Below are positions 25,574 through 33,522 of a stretch of DNA of 35,705 bases, one piece after another. Within the stretch, counting starts at the first letter, position 1, and each line of letters starts with the position of its first letter. The stretch comes from Planctomycetia bacterium (GTDB taxonomy: Bacteria > Planctomycetota > Planctomycetia > Gemmatales > Gemmataceae). The stretch covers positions 1-35,705 of the forward strand of contig SXID01000235.1 of the NCBI GenBank assembly GCA_005772955.1. Direction: 5' to 3'. The position numbers and the translations under genes are program-made. The notes beneath the pieces were generated by a model. That model was given only the letters and a program-made list of their open reading frames with translations, had not been told where the DNA came from and did not search any database.

Positions 25574-26209
25574 ATGGTTCGTATCAAGATTTGCGGCGTC
25601 ACAACACCTGCCGACGCGAAGTTCGCGGCCGATGCCGGGGCTGACGCCGTTGGGTTGAACTTCTATCCCCAATCCCCGCGACACGTAGCTCCGCAGCAAT
25701 CCGCCGCGATCATGCGCGAGCTTCCGGCGTTCACGGCAGCAGTTGGCGTGTTTGTGGGAATGCCGCTGAGGCAGGTGTGTGCGATCGCGTTCCAGTTGGG
25801 GCTACGCGGCGTGCAGACCTACGACGAACAGCCGCCCACGGAAGACACGTTCCCGTTCGCGCACGTCCCGGCGTTCCGCGTGAAGGATCAGGCCGGACTC
25901 GATCACGTCCGACGGTTCCTGGACGCGGCACGCGTTCTCAACCGAACGCCCTCGGCGGTGCTGATCGACTCGAACGTTCCGGGGCAGTTCGGCGGCACTG
26001 GGCACGCGGCCCCGTGGGAGTTGCTACGACGCTTCGATGCCGGCGTGCCGCTCATACTCGCGGGGGGACTCACGCCAGAGAACGTCGCGGAGGCCATCGC
26101 GATTGTGCGCCCGTGGGGCGTCGATGTAGCGAGCGGTGTGGAGCGCGCGCCGGGCGTCAAAGACCCCGATAAAGTGACGCGATTTGTGAAGAACGTGCGA
26201 AGCGCGTGA
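25574..26209 (+). CDS. trpF: Phosphoribosylanthranilate isomerase
   Basis: This 211-residue enzyme is the (beta/alpha)8 barrel TrpF, which converts N-(5'-phosphoribosyl)anthranilate to CdRP in tryptophan biosynthesis in the cytoplasm. The N-terminal RIKICGVT has the catalytic Cys7; the late VLIDSNVPGQFGGTG holds the catalytic Asp132. The phosphate-binding ends LAGGLTPENV and VDVASGVERAPGVKD are complete. Length is normal for the family. No other trp gene is in the window, so this is an isolated trpF, as often in planctomycetes. It begins 9 bases after the Uma2 remnant; no good Shine-Dalgarno sequence is present. Confidence 0.96.
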   Translation: MVRIKICGVTTPADAKFAADAGADAVGLNFYPQSPRHVAPQQSAAIMRELPAFTAAVGVFVGMPLRQVCAIAFQLGLRGVQTYDEQPPTEDTFPFAHVPAFRVKDQAGLDHVRRFLDAARVLNRTPSAVLIDSNVPGQFGGTGHAAPWELLRRFDAGVPLILAGGLTPENVAEAIAIVRPWGVDVASGVERAPGVKDPDKVTRFVKNVRSA

Positions 26210-26332
26210 ACGCACTTTCCGATTGACTCGTGCTCCGTTTCTCGTTGCGTAAGTGCGGTGCGGTCTTACAATAAGCGGCGCCAGGACGGCGGCACGGCCC
26301 CCGACCGGACCTACCCCCTACGGAAGCCCGGC

Positions 26333-27286
26333 ATGAGCACCGGATACTGGCTCGGCGTCGATCTCGGTGGGACCAAAATCCTGTCCGGCTTGTTCGACGA
26401 CAATCTCAAACTACTCGCGCGCTCCAAACAACCCACATCAGCCGAAGGCGGACCAGCCGGGGTGTTCTCTCGCATCGTCGAGGGCGTGGAAGCCGTCGTC
26501 CGCGAGGCCAACGTAGACCCGGGCCAAATTCGCGGAATGGGGATGGGCATCCCAGGGCAAATCGAGTTGGGCACCACGAAGGTGAAGTTCGCCCCGAACC
26601 TCGAATGGCGCGACGTTGACCTCAAGCCACTCATGCCCGCGACCTGGCGCTGGCCACTCGTCGTCGAGAATGACGTGCGGATGGGTACCTACGGCGAGTT
26701 CGCCCACGGCTCCGCGAAAGGCGCGAAGAACGTGTTGGGCGTGTTCATTGGCACCGGCGTCGGCGGCGGGATGATACTCAACGGCGAACTGTTCACCGGG
26801 TTCAACGGCAACGCGGGCGAGATCGGGCACCTCATAGTTCACTGGCGCCAGGGCACCGAACTCGAAGGCATCGCGGGCCGCAAGTACATGATGAAACGCG
26901 CGAAGGAGATTCTGGACGACGCGCCCAAGCGCGTGCGAAAGGAATGGAAGGGCGTGGACCTCGGCGGTGTGCGAAGCTCGCAGCTCGCGGAGTACTACCA
27001 GAAGGACGACCCGGTCGCGGTGCAACTCGTCGATGACGCAGCCCGCGCACTCGGGGCGGCACTCGGCGGACTGGTGAACTTCATCAGCCCGGAGGTGATC
27101 GTGGTCGGCGGCGGCGTGACCGGCGCGCTGGGTGACACGTTCATCGAGCGCATCTGGGAAATCGCCCAGCGGTACGCGCTGCCCGGTGCCGCAACTGGCG
27201 TGAAGTGCGTCTCGGCCGCCCTCGGCGACGATAGCGGCATCGTCGGCTGCGCAGCTTACGCGAAGGCCCACCCGCCGACAGCGTAA
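26333..27286 (+). CDS. ROK family sugar kinase-like protein
   Basis: This protein of about 317 residues from ATG 26333 starts with MSTGYWLGVDLGGTKI, where DLGGTK is the ATP phosphate-1 motif of the ROK family. A GTG at 26258 in the same frame adds a tail that does not fit. Later motifs are VENDVRMGTYGE (sugar-binding and base Asp), GVFIGTGVGGGMI (phosphate 2), GEIGHLIV and the adenosine motif VVGGGVTG. The usual ROK zinc loop (CxCGxxGCxE) after GEIGH is missing; the segment reads HWRQGTELEGIAG. It is probably a cytoplasmic glucokinase-like enzyme, substrate unknown. It could also be a non-kinase ROK protein. Confidence 0.88.
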   Translation: MSTGYWLGVDLGGTKILSGLFDDNLKLLARSKQPTSAEGGPAGVFSRIVEGVEAVVREANVDPGQIRGMGMGIPGQIELGTTKVKFAPNLEWRDVDLKPLMPATWRWPLVVENDVRMGTYGEFAHGSAKGAKNVLGVFIGTGVGGGMILNGELFTGFNGNAGEIGHLIVHWRQGTELEGIAGRKYMMKRAKEILDDAPKRVRKEWKGVDLGGVRSSQLAEYYQKDDPVAVQLVDDAARALGAALGGLVNFISPEVIVVGGGVTGALGDTFIERIWEIAQRYALPGAATGVKCVSAALGDDSGIVGCAAYAKAHPPTA

Positions 27287-27287
27287 G

Positions 27288-27338
27288 CCGCTCGCGGCTT
27301 CGTCAGTCGTGCGCGAACACTCGCGAAGCCGCGAGCGG
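27288..27338. repeat. Intergenic palindrome after the ROK gene
   Basis: A perfect 15-bp inverted repeat (arms 27288-27302 and 27324-27338) with a 21-base spacer starts directly after the ROK stop codon. The arm core is almost that of the palindrome at 4195-4235. The element could end transcription or be a dispersed REP-like repeat. No T-run follows the right arm. Confidence 0.65.
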
Positions 27339-27364
27339 TTTCAGGACGAAGAGTAAAGACACAC

Positions 27365-28135
27365 ATGAATGCCGATTGGCGCACGCGATATGACTTGGCC
27401 GTGAACGCGGCACACAAGGCCGGCGACCTCGCCCGCACGTACTACGAAACCACGTTCGCGGTCGAACACAAAGCCGATAACAGCCCGGTCACGATAGCGG
27501 ACAAGTCTGCGGAGAAGTTAATCCGCGACGCGGTGTCCGCCGCGTTCCCGAACGACGGCTTCCTGGGCGAAGAGTTCGGCGACCAGCCCGGCACGAGCGG
27601 GTTCCGTTGGATCATCGACCCCATCGACGGCACCAAGTCGTTCATACGCCACGTGCCCATCTGGGCCACGCTCATCGGCCTGGAATATCAGGGCGAACAG
27701 ATCGGCGGAGTCGCGTATATCCCGGTGTTCGGGATGACATACCGCGCGCTCCGTGGCGACGGTGCCTACCACAACGAGCGTCGCATCCGCGTCTCGGACG
27801 TGACCGCACTCGCAGAGTGCTCGCTGTGCTATTCGAGCATGGGATGGTTCACGCGCGCCGGCCGCGAAAACGTGTTCCACGACCTCTACCGCCGGACGAA
27901 GCGCCAGCGCGGGCACGGCGACTTCTACGGCTTCGTGCTGGTGGCCGAGGGTGCCGCGGACGTGATGATTGAGCACGGCGTGAACCCGTGGGACGTGGCC
28001 GCGACCAAGCCCATCGTCGAAGAAGCCGGCGGCACGTTCACCGACTGGAACGGTGTGGCGACGATTCACACGCCCGACGTGCTCGCAACGAATGGCAAGT
28101 TGCACGCCGACGTGCTGGCGATCCTTCGGCAGTAG
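27365..28135 (+). CDS. hisN: Histidinol-phosphatase, inositol-monophosphatase type
   Basis: This 256-residue protein is in the IMPase superfamily. It has the metal-binding motifs GEEFG (about residues 68-72), DPIDGTKSF (Asp85, Asp88) and NPWDVAA (Asp210), all intact. The segment GHGDFYGFVLVAEGAADVMIE matches the HisN branch, which hydrolyses histidinol phosphate in histidine biosynthesis, better than the inositol branch. The start ATG is 78 bases after the ROK stop. Like trpF, it lies apart from other genes of its pathway. A wider phosphatase activity on inositol phosphates cannot be ruled out from sequence. Confidence 0.87.
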   Translation: MNADWRTRYDLAVNAAHKAGDLARTYYETTFAVEHKADNSPVTIADKSAEKLIRDAVSAAFPNDGFLGEEFGDQPGTSGFRWIIDPIDGTKSFIRHVPIWATLIGLEYQGEQIGGVAYIPVFGMTYRALRGDGAYHNERRIRVSDVTALAECSLCYSSMGWFTRAGRENVFHDLYRRTKRQRGHGDFYGFVLVAEGAADVMIEHGVNPWDVAATKPIVEEAGGTFTDWNGVATIHTPDVLATNGKLHADVLAILRQ

Positions 28136-28313
28136 TCTGAGGTCATTCGTCAGGGGCGACGTTGGCATTCGCCACACAGACGAGTTCGGCCCCTTCGGGT
28201 CCGACGCGAAACGACCAATGACTGTGGACGATTGGACACTTCGCCAGAACAATAAGAAGGTCGTAGCCCGCCAACCACGCCCAAATACCCTCTCACAACC
28301 GGAGTTGCCCCTC

Positions 28314-29102
28314 ATGCAACGTATTGTGTTTTCCTCACTGTTCGCCGCGCTCGTGCTGGCCGGTACCGGTCTCACGGCAACCGCCCAGGATAAGTGGGCG
28401 ACGATTAAAGGCCAGGTCGTGTTCCCGGCAGACAAGGAACTCCCCAAACGTGGCCCGCTCAACGTCACGCAGGACAAGGAGCACTGCGAGAGCAAAGGCA
28501 AAATTCTCGACGAGTCGATTCTGGTGAACGCGAAGAACAAGGGCATCAAGAACGTGGTCGTGTTCCTGCGGCCCGACGACGATGACCTGAAAGTCGAGTT
28601 CCCGAGGAACAAGATCCACCCGGACGACGCGAAGCGGAAGCCCGGCGAAGTGGTCATCGACCAGCCGTGTTGCATGTTCGTTAACCGCGTCTCGGTCGCG
28701 CGTGTGGGCGACAAACTCGTCGTGAAGAACTCCGCTCCGGTCGCGCACAACTTCTTCTGGGACAGCGGCAACAACGGTGCGCACAACATCACCGTGCCGA
28801 AGATGGACAAGTGGGAGATGAAAGACGCGCTGGTGAAGGAAAGCCCGCCGATCCAGTACAAGTGTACGATCCACGGCTGGATGACCGGCTACGTGCGCAT
28901 CTTCGACCACCCGTACTACACGATCACCGACGAGGACGGGAAGTTCGAGATCAAGAACGCCCCGGCCGGTAAGTTCCGCATCGTGTACTGGCACGAGAAC
29001 GGCGTCCGTGGCGGCGTCAAGGGCCGCGGGGGCAACCCGGTCGATATCACCGGCCCGACGACAGAGATGAAGCCCATCGACTTCGACGTTAGCCCAAAGT
29101 AA
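28314..29102 (+). CDS. Exported cupredoxin (type 1 copper-like) protein
   Basis: The product has about 262 residues from ATG 28314, with GGAG about 9 bases before it and a signal peptide (RIVFSSLFAALVLAGTGLTATAQ). The longer open frame from 28053 overlaps hisN and is rejected. Residues about 110-200 form a cupredoxin-like domain. His145 (VAHNF), then Cys184, His187 and Met190 in KCTIHGWM, give the His-Cys-His-Met ligand set of type 1 (blue) copper sites. The last 60 residues (ITDEDGKFEIKNAPAGKFRIVYWHE) are a carboxypeptidase-regulatory-like beta domain. It probably carries single electrons in the periplasm. A large multihaem cytochrome gene faces it, a plausible redox partner. Confidence 0.86.
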   Translation: MQRIVFSSLFAALVLAGTGLTATAQDKWATIKGQVVFPADKELPKRGPLNVTQDKEHCESKGKILDESILVNAKNKGIKNVVVFLRPDDDDLKVEFPRNKIHPDDAKRKPGEVVIDQPCCMFVNRVSVARVGDKLVVKNSAPVAHNFFWDSGNNGAHNITVPKMDKWEMKDALVKESPPIQYKCTIHGWMTGYVRIFDHPYYTITDEDGKFEIKNAPAGKFRIVYWHENGVRGGVKGRGGNPVDITGPTTEMKPIDFDVSPK

Positions 29103-29112
29103 GGCCGTCTTC

Positions 29113-29141
29113 TTGCCCTCTCCCCTTGCGGGAGAGGGCAA
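29113..29141 (+). terminator. Hairpin after the cupredoxin gene
   Basis: A perfect 12-bp stem (TTGCCCTCTCCC with GGGAGAGGGCAA) with a 5-base loop lies 10 bases after the cupredoxin stop. It would end the plus-strand transcript, although it lacks a T-run. Stems of this C/T-G/A type are also found as dispersed repeats in such genomes. Confidence 0.55.
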
Positions 29142-29147
29142 TGAAAA

Positions 29148-29188
29148 GACCGGAGGTGACGCACACTGAGTGTGCGTCACCTCCGGTC
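29148..29188 (-). terminator. Strong bidirectional hairpin between convergent genes
   Basis: A perfect 19-bp stem with a 3-base loop (TGA) lies 29 bases after the stop of the minus-strand cytochrome gene. On the minus strand it is followed by TTTTC, a short T-run, which suits an intrinsic terminator. It probably stops transcription from both sides. Confidence 0.75.
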
Positions 29189-29217
29189 GCTTACGCTCCC
29201 GGCTCGCCGGGGTTAGG

Positions 29218-32200
29218 CTACTTCTTGCGGCGATCTTCGTAGAGTGCGTCCTTCGGGTCGTCGCTCACGAACCACGGCTTCCCGTCCCGCAGATACATCT
29301 TCCGCTGCTCGGCCCCGTTCAACGGCCGGGCACCCACGCGGCCGAACACGCCGAGTTGGTTACCGTTCTCGTCCACCGCGCGGTCGCGGTCGAGCGCGCG
29401 GGCCACGCTCTTGATATGCCCGCCGTGCGGCAACCTGTATGTCGCCACCAGACGCGGGGTCGGCTTCGGGCCGAAGCCCTCGTATCCGGGCGTTTCGGGC
29501 GACATCAGTTGCACTACCCGCAGCCCGTTCTTCCCGTCCGCGACGTAGGCGAACAGGCTGTTGTAGGTGATGCCGAGTTTCACGTCGTGGGCGTCGTTGA
29601 TGTGCCCACCGGCCGTGTAAACCTGATCGACCTTCGGCTCCTCGGCGTTCTGGATGTCGAGGATCACAAGCCCGCGCGGGCCCGCCGCGACGTAGGCGTA
29701 GGTACGAGCCAGGTAGATGCTGTGCGTGTCCGGGAGCTTGATCTGCGACTTCACCACCGGCTTCGCCAGGTCCGTGATGTCCAGAACCTTAATGCCCTCT
29801 TCATCCGCCACATAGGCGTAGCGGAACTGGGTCGCGACCATGTGCGGATTCTTGATGTACTTCTCGCCAATCACGGACGTCACCTTCGGCTTCTTCGGGT
29901 CGTCGATGTCGATGACCACGAGGCCCGCGGCGCACGACACGTACACGTAGTGACCGACCACGAGAGCGTGCTTCGCGTCGAACAGTAGCCCGTCCGGATT
30001 GAAGCACACGTCCTTCCTGAGGAAGTTGTTCACCGGGTTGCCGTCGAGGAGGGTCCCCACGCCGGTGATGATCAACCCCTCGTACTTGTCGCAGATATAC
30101 AGGTAGCCGAACAGCGGGTGAACCGGCTGCTCCTTGTTACTGGGATTCATCTTCCGCGTCGGGTCCACGGCCACGGTTGAAGGGGCCGCAACGTAAGTCG
30201 CGTACTTGGTGTCCAGGTAGAACTTCTGACCAAGCGGCGAAACCGGGGCGGTGGTGATCCGCTCGGCGAACGCCTTGTCGTCGATGAACGCGATGTCGAA
30301 CACGCGGACCCCGCCCTCGCCGCACGCGGCATAGAGGTACTCCCCGCGGTTCTGCACCATCAGCACCTCGGATTTCTTGAATGGCCGGGTCATACCCTTG
30401 GCGATGTCTCGCCCGGGGTGCTCGTGAGCGTTCTTCAGCAACCCGCCCTTCTCCGCGTGCTTCTTGTAGTGGTCCGGGTACGCGTAGTAGTGCAGGTCGC
30501 TGCCGAACACCGCTTGCGGCTCGGTCGCCTCGGTGACCTGGACGGCGAACAGTCCTTCCTCGCCCGCCCCGACCCAGGCATACTTGCCCATGAAGTTCAT
30601 GAACCCAGTGCCATGCATGAGCAGTTGCGCCATCCAGGCGTTGTTGTCGTTCTTCTTTGAGAGGTGGCAGTCGCTGCACTGCTTAGTCTCGCCGACCCCG
30701 CTCCCGCGGACCGTGTGCGGTACGTTCGTGCTGAACGCGATGCCGCTGTACCCCTCGGCCGAGTGGGTCTGCTGTTGGACGTAGATGGACTCGCGGTTCC
30801 CGTTGTGCGACCCGACGTGGATCGCGCAACTGGAGCGAGCCGGGTTAATCTTGTTGCCAGTCGCATCGCCGTCGCGGGCGAGCATGTAGGTGCAATCACG
30901 CAGAGTCTGGAAGTTGTACGCGGTGTAGTTGCGTTGCGTGTCGCCGTCAGCGTGGAGCACCGGCATTTTCAGGTTGGCCCGCTGCGGCAAGTGACACCCG
31001 AAGCAACTCGGGTTCCAGGCCGAGTGGCACGTCATGCAACTCATGTTGTCGTTGGTGTGGGCGCACTTCCCGTCGGCGGGCAGTTCCCCCCACACCATCT
31101 TGCCGTTCTCGACGCGCACGGTCTTGGCGAGCGCGGCCTTCTCGTTGTACCGGGCGTGGCCCTTCGTGATCGCGTCTTTAGTCTGCACCAATTCCCACTG
31201 TAGCCCCTTCTCGACGTTGGAATTCTGGAAGTAGCGTTTGGTGCCGTCCGAGGACTCGCGGATCTCGAACCGCGGGGTGCCGAACGGGGTCTTCATGGCC
31301 AGGAGGTTACGACCGTTACCGTCGGGCGCGGATGTGTAGCTCGCGGGGCCGGAGGTCTTCAGCGTCGCGTGCTGGCCCGCAGTACCGTGACAGTCGATGC
31401 ACGCGATCTCGGTCGCGGCGCGAACCTCCATGTGGAGCCGGTTGTTACCGTGCATGTCCTGCGTGAAGTGGCAGTCCACGCAGTGCATCCCCTTCTCCAG
31501 GTGGATGTCCATGAGGTGAACCGGTTTGCCCGCGCGGCACGAGTCGTTGAGAGCCTTCTCGGCCTTCTTGGCATCAGCCGAACCGGTCTTCGGGTCCGGG
31601 AACTTGGATGTCTGGTGGAACTTCCGGGCCTGGTTCGGCCAGTCCACGCCTGCAGCCATCTTCTCCGCAGTTGGCGGCCCCACGAACCCACCCGCGTAAT
31701 CGATCCAGTTGCCCTTCTTGTCCTTCTTGAACACCGCGCGATACGCCCACCCGTGTCCGTGAAAGTCCGCGAAGTGGGTCTTCGACAGTTTCGGGTTCAG
31801 GTCGCTCAGGTTGGCTGTGAAATCCGGGTCCGCGAGGTTGCCGCGTGCGGCCGACTCGTTCGGGTTCCGCAGCATTGAGCGGACCAACTCTTCGTGTGTG
31901 GGGTTCTTCTGCTTCGCGGGATACATGTGCTTGCCGTCAGATTCCTCGTCGTACCACATCAAGCCCAGGTAGCTGTTCATGACCGTGGTGCCGGGGTGCA
32001 TATGGCACACCATGCACTGGCTGGTCGGAACCGAGTTGGTGAACTTGTGGTCGATCGGGTGCCCCGGTTCGTTCTTCGGAATGGTCGGGTCGGGGCTGAA
32101 GCTCAACCCGCGGTTGCCGTACTTGGCGAACGGCCCGGAGTGGACCGGAGAGCGGTCGTTGGCGTACGCAACGTGACACGCCGAACAGCCGCTACTGCGG

Positions 32201-33246
32201 TAGTCGCCGGGGTTGTCGTTGGTGCCCAGGAAGTTGAGAGTCGGATCGAAGAGACGCGTCTTGTTCGCGCTCACGAGCACCGGGTCGGTCCGGTTACTGG
32301 TCCCCAGCCCGCGAACGCTCAACCGCGTGCGCGGGCGTCCGGGTTCTTCGAGGCGCTCGGGGATACCGATTTCCGGGAGGAATCGCCCGCCCGGCTCGAA
32401 GATGCGGAGCACGTTACCCGGCTGGCTCATCTCGAACCGCGGGTATGGCACGAGTTGACCGACAACGCCGCGTTTCTGCTCCTCAGGCGTGGGCGGCGGG
32501 AACGACTTGATCAGCAGCGGCGCCCCATCCATACCGTAAGCTTCGCCGATGATCGCGTGTTTCACAGGGAGAGTGCCGTTGTTGTACGCGGCAGCCCCGA
32601 TCAACATGCACCCGGTGGCCATGATCTGCTTGCGATTCGTCTGGACTTCCTTCGGGTGACAGCCGCTTGTGCCGCAACTGATGTGCGCGATACGGAAGTC
32701 GCCGGGGTTGATGAACCTGATAAACTCGGGCGACTCGTTGTTGAGCAGTGTGTAGGACCGGACCGGGTTGGCCGAGGAGGTCCAGAACTGCGGCATCTTG
32801 GGTAAAACGTGCGCCTTGTTCTTGTCGCTAGAGTTCGCGTTCCCGCCGTGGCAGTCAGTGCAACCAATGCGAAGCGTGTCCTTGCCGTGCGGATCGCCAA
32901 CCCCCTTGTGACATCCCATGCACCCGACGGACTTGGCATAAGCCTCCCCGTGTGTCTGCTTCATCAGTTCAAGGTTGGCGAACTCCGGCGGCATCGGGTA
33001 CGGGTCGGTTGGGTCCGTGGACCACCGCGGGTTCTTGGGGTCGCGTGTGCCGTCGCCGCTTGCCGGCAAGATCGTGGGCGCCTTGGTCAAGCCCCGCACC
33101 GCGGGCTGTTTGGCGTAGGCGACCGCCGCGCAGAGCGTGACGACGCACGCGAGCGGTAGGAAGAGTACGGCCGCCCGAACCGCGATTGAGCGGCGAGCGC
33201 GTACACTTGGGTTGTGACTCCGAACCGACGTTTCAACCGCGTCCAT
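29218..33246 (-). CDS. Multihaem cytochrome c fused to LVIVD-repeat region
   Basis: The product has about 1,342 residues. The frame opens at 33306, but this codon lies between the -35 and -10 boxes of the promoter. ATG 33246, behind a GGGGGG run, is therefore used. A signal or anchor segment lies at about residues 19-45. Nine CxxCH haem motifs occur (first at about 109 and 129, last near 855). A CX4CH variant (CGTSGCH, about 193) may bind a tenth haem. From about residue 960 the protein changes to repeats such as GLVVIDIDDPKKPKV, GIKVLDITDLAKPVV and GLVILDIQNAEEPKV. These are LVIVD repeats, thought to build a beta-propeller-like fold. Role: probably periplasmic or outer-surface electron transfer. 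Its partner and acceptor are unknown; the cupredoxin gene faces it. Confidence 0.9.
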   Translation of the reverse strand: MDAVETSVRSHNPSVRARRSIAVRAAVLFLPLACVVTLCAAVAYAKQPAVRGLTKAPTILPASGDGTRDPKNPRWSTDPTDPYPMPPEFANLELMKQTHGEAYAKSVGCMGCHKGVGDPHGKDTLRIGCTDCHGGNANSSDKNKAHVLPKMPQFWTSSANPVRSYTLLNNESPEFIRFINPGDFRIAHISCGTSGCHPKEVQTNRKQIMATGCMLIGAAAYNNGTLPVKHAIIGEAYGMDGAPLLIKSFPPPTPEEQKRGVVGQLVPYPRFEMSQPGNVLRIFEPGGRFLPEIGIPERLEEPGRPRTRLSVRGLGTSNRTDPVLVSANKTRLFDPTLNFLGTNDNPGDYRSSGCSACHVAYANDRSPVHSGPFAKYGNRGLSFSPDPTIPKNEPGHPIDHKFTNSVPTSQCMVCHMHPGTTVMNSYLGLMWYDEESDGKHMYPAKQKNPTHEELVRSMLRNPNESAARGNLADPDFTANLSDLNPKLSKTHFADFHGHGWAYRAVFKKDKKGNWIDYAGGFVGPPTAEKMAAGVDWPNQARKFHQTSKFPDPKTGSADAKKAEKALNDSCRAGKPVHLMDIHLEKGMHCVDCHFTQDMHGNNRLHMEVRAATEIACIDCHGTAGQHATLKTSGPASYTSAPDGNGRNLLAMKTPFGTPRFEIRESSDGTKRYFQNSNVEKGLQWELVQTKDAITKGHARYNEKAALAKTVRVENGKMVWGELPADGKCAHTNDNMSCMTCHSAWNPSCFGCHLPQRANLKMPVLHADGDTQRNYTAYNFQTLRDCTYMLARDGDATGNKINPARSSCAIHVGSHNGNRESIYVQQQTHSAEGYSGIAFSTNVPHTVRGSGVGETKQCSDCHLSKKNDNNAWMAQLLMHGTGFMNFMGKYAWVGAGEEGLFAVQVTEATEPQAVFGSDLHYYAYPDHYKKHAEKGGLLKNAHEHPGRDIAKGMTRPFKKSEVLMVQNRGEYLYAACGEGGVRVFDIAFIDDKAFAERITTAPVSPLGQKFYLDTKYATYVAAPSTVAVDPTRKMNPSNKEQPVHPLFGYLYICDKYEGLIITGVGTLLDGNPVNNFLRKDVCFNPDGLLFDAKHALVVGHYVYVSCAAGLVVIDIDDPKKPKVTSVIGEKYIKNPHMVATQFRYAYVADEEGIKVLDITDLAKPVVKSQIKLPDTHSIYLARTYAYVAAGPRGLVILDIQNAEEPKVDQVYTAGGHINDAHDVKLGITYNSLFAYVADGKNGLRVVQLMSPETPGYEGFGPKPTPRLVATYRLPHGGHIKSVARALDRDRAVDENGNQLGVFGRVGARPLNGAEQRKMYLRDGKPWFVSDDPKDALYEDRRKK

Positions 33247-33291
33247 GCGGCACCCCCCAAATATTCCACGGGCTCGCGCAGTGAACCGGCG

Positions 33292-33319
33292 GCTATACCG
33301 CGACACGCGACCGTGTCAA
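33292..33319 (-). promoter_or_regulatory. Promoter of the multihaem cytochrome gene
   Basis: On the minus strand a perfect -35 box TTGACA (33319-33314) and TATAGC (33297-33292, 4 of 6) are 16 bases apart. The predicted transcript start near 33285 is about 40 bases before ATG 33246. This is the best sigma-70-like promoter seen in the window and decides the start codon. Confidence 0.65.
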
Positions 33320-33361
33320 GACAATCAAAAAAAACACACGCACGGGAGGTCAGTGCGCGGT

Positions 33362-33389
33362 TTGCCGATCGTGCCCAAACGGTTATTCT
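33362..33389 (+). promoter_or_regulatory. Possible promoter of the cyclase gene
   Basis: TTGCCG (33362-33367) and TATTCT (33384-33389) are 16 bases apart, each 4 of 6 to consensus, about 130 bases before the cyclase ATG. The call is weak. It would make the 276-base space between the cytochrome and cyclase genes a divergent promoter region. Confidence 0.25.
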
Positions 33390-33522
33390 GGCGCGGACGG
33401 GAATGACACCGCCAGAAAACTTCGAACACTCATCTCTCACCGAACGGGTCCAGCAAGTACGATAAGAAAAACGAGCCGGTACAAGCACGCACCGCCGGTA
33501 TGCACGGAGGAGTTCGCAGACG

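Noticed and set aside
27518-28861. Minus-strand open frame of 447 codons across hisN and the cupredoxin gene
   Set aside because: It crosses two well-supported plus-strand genes and has no domain of its own.
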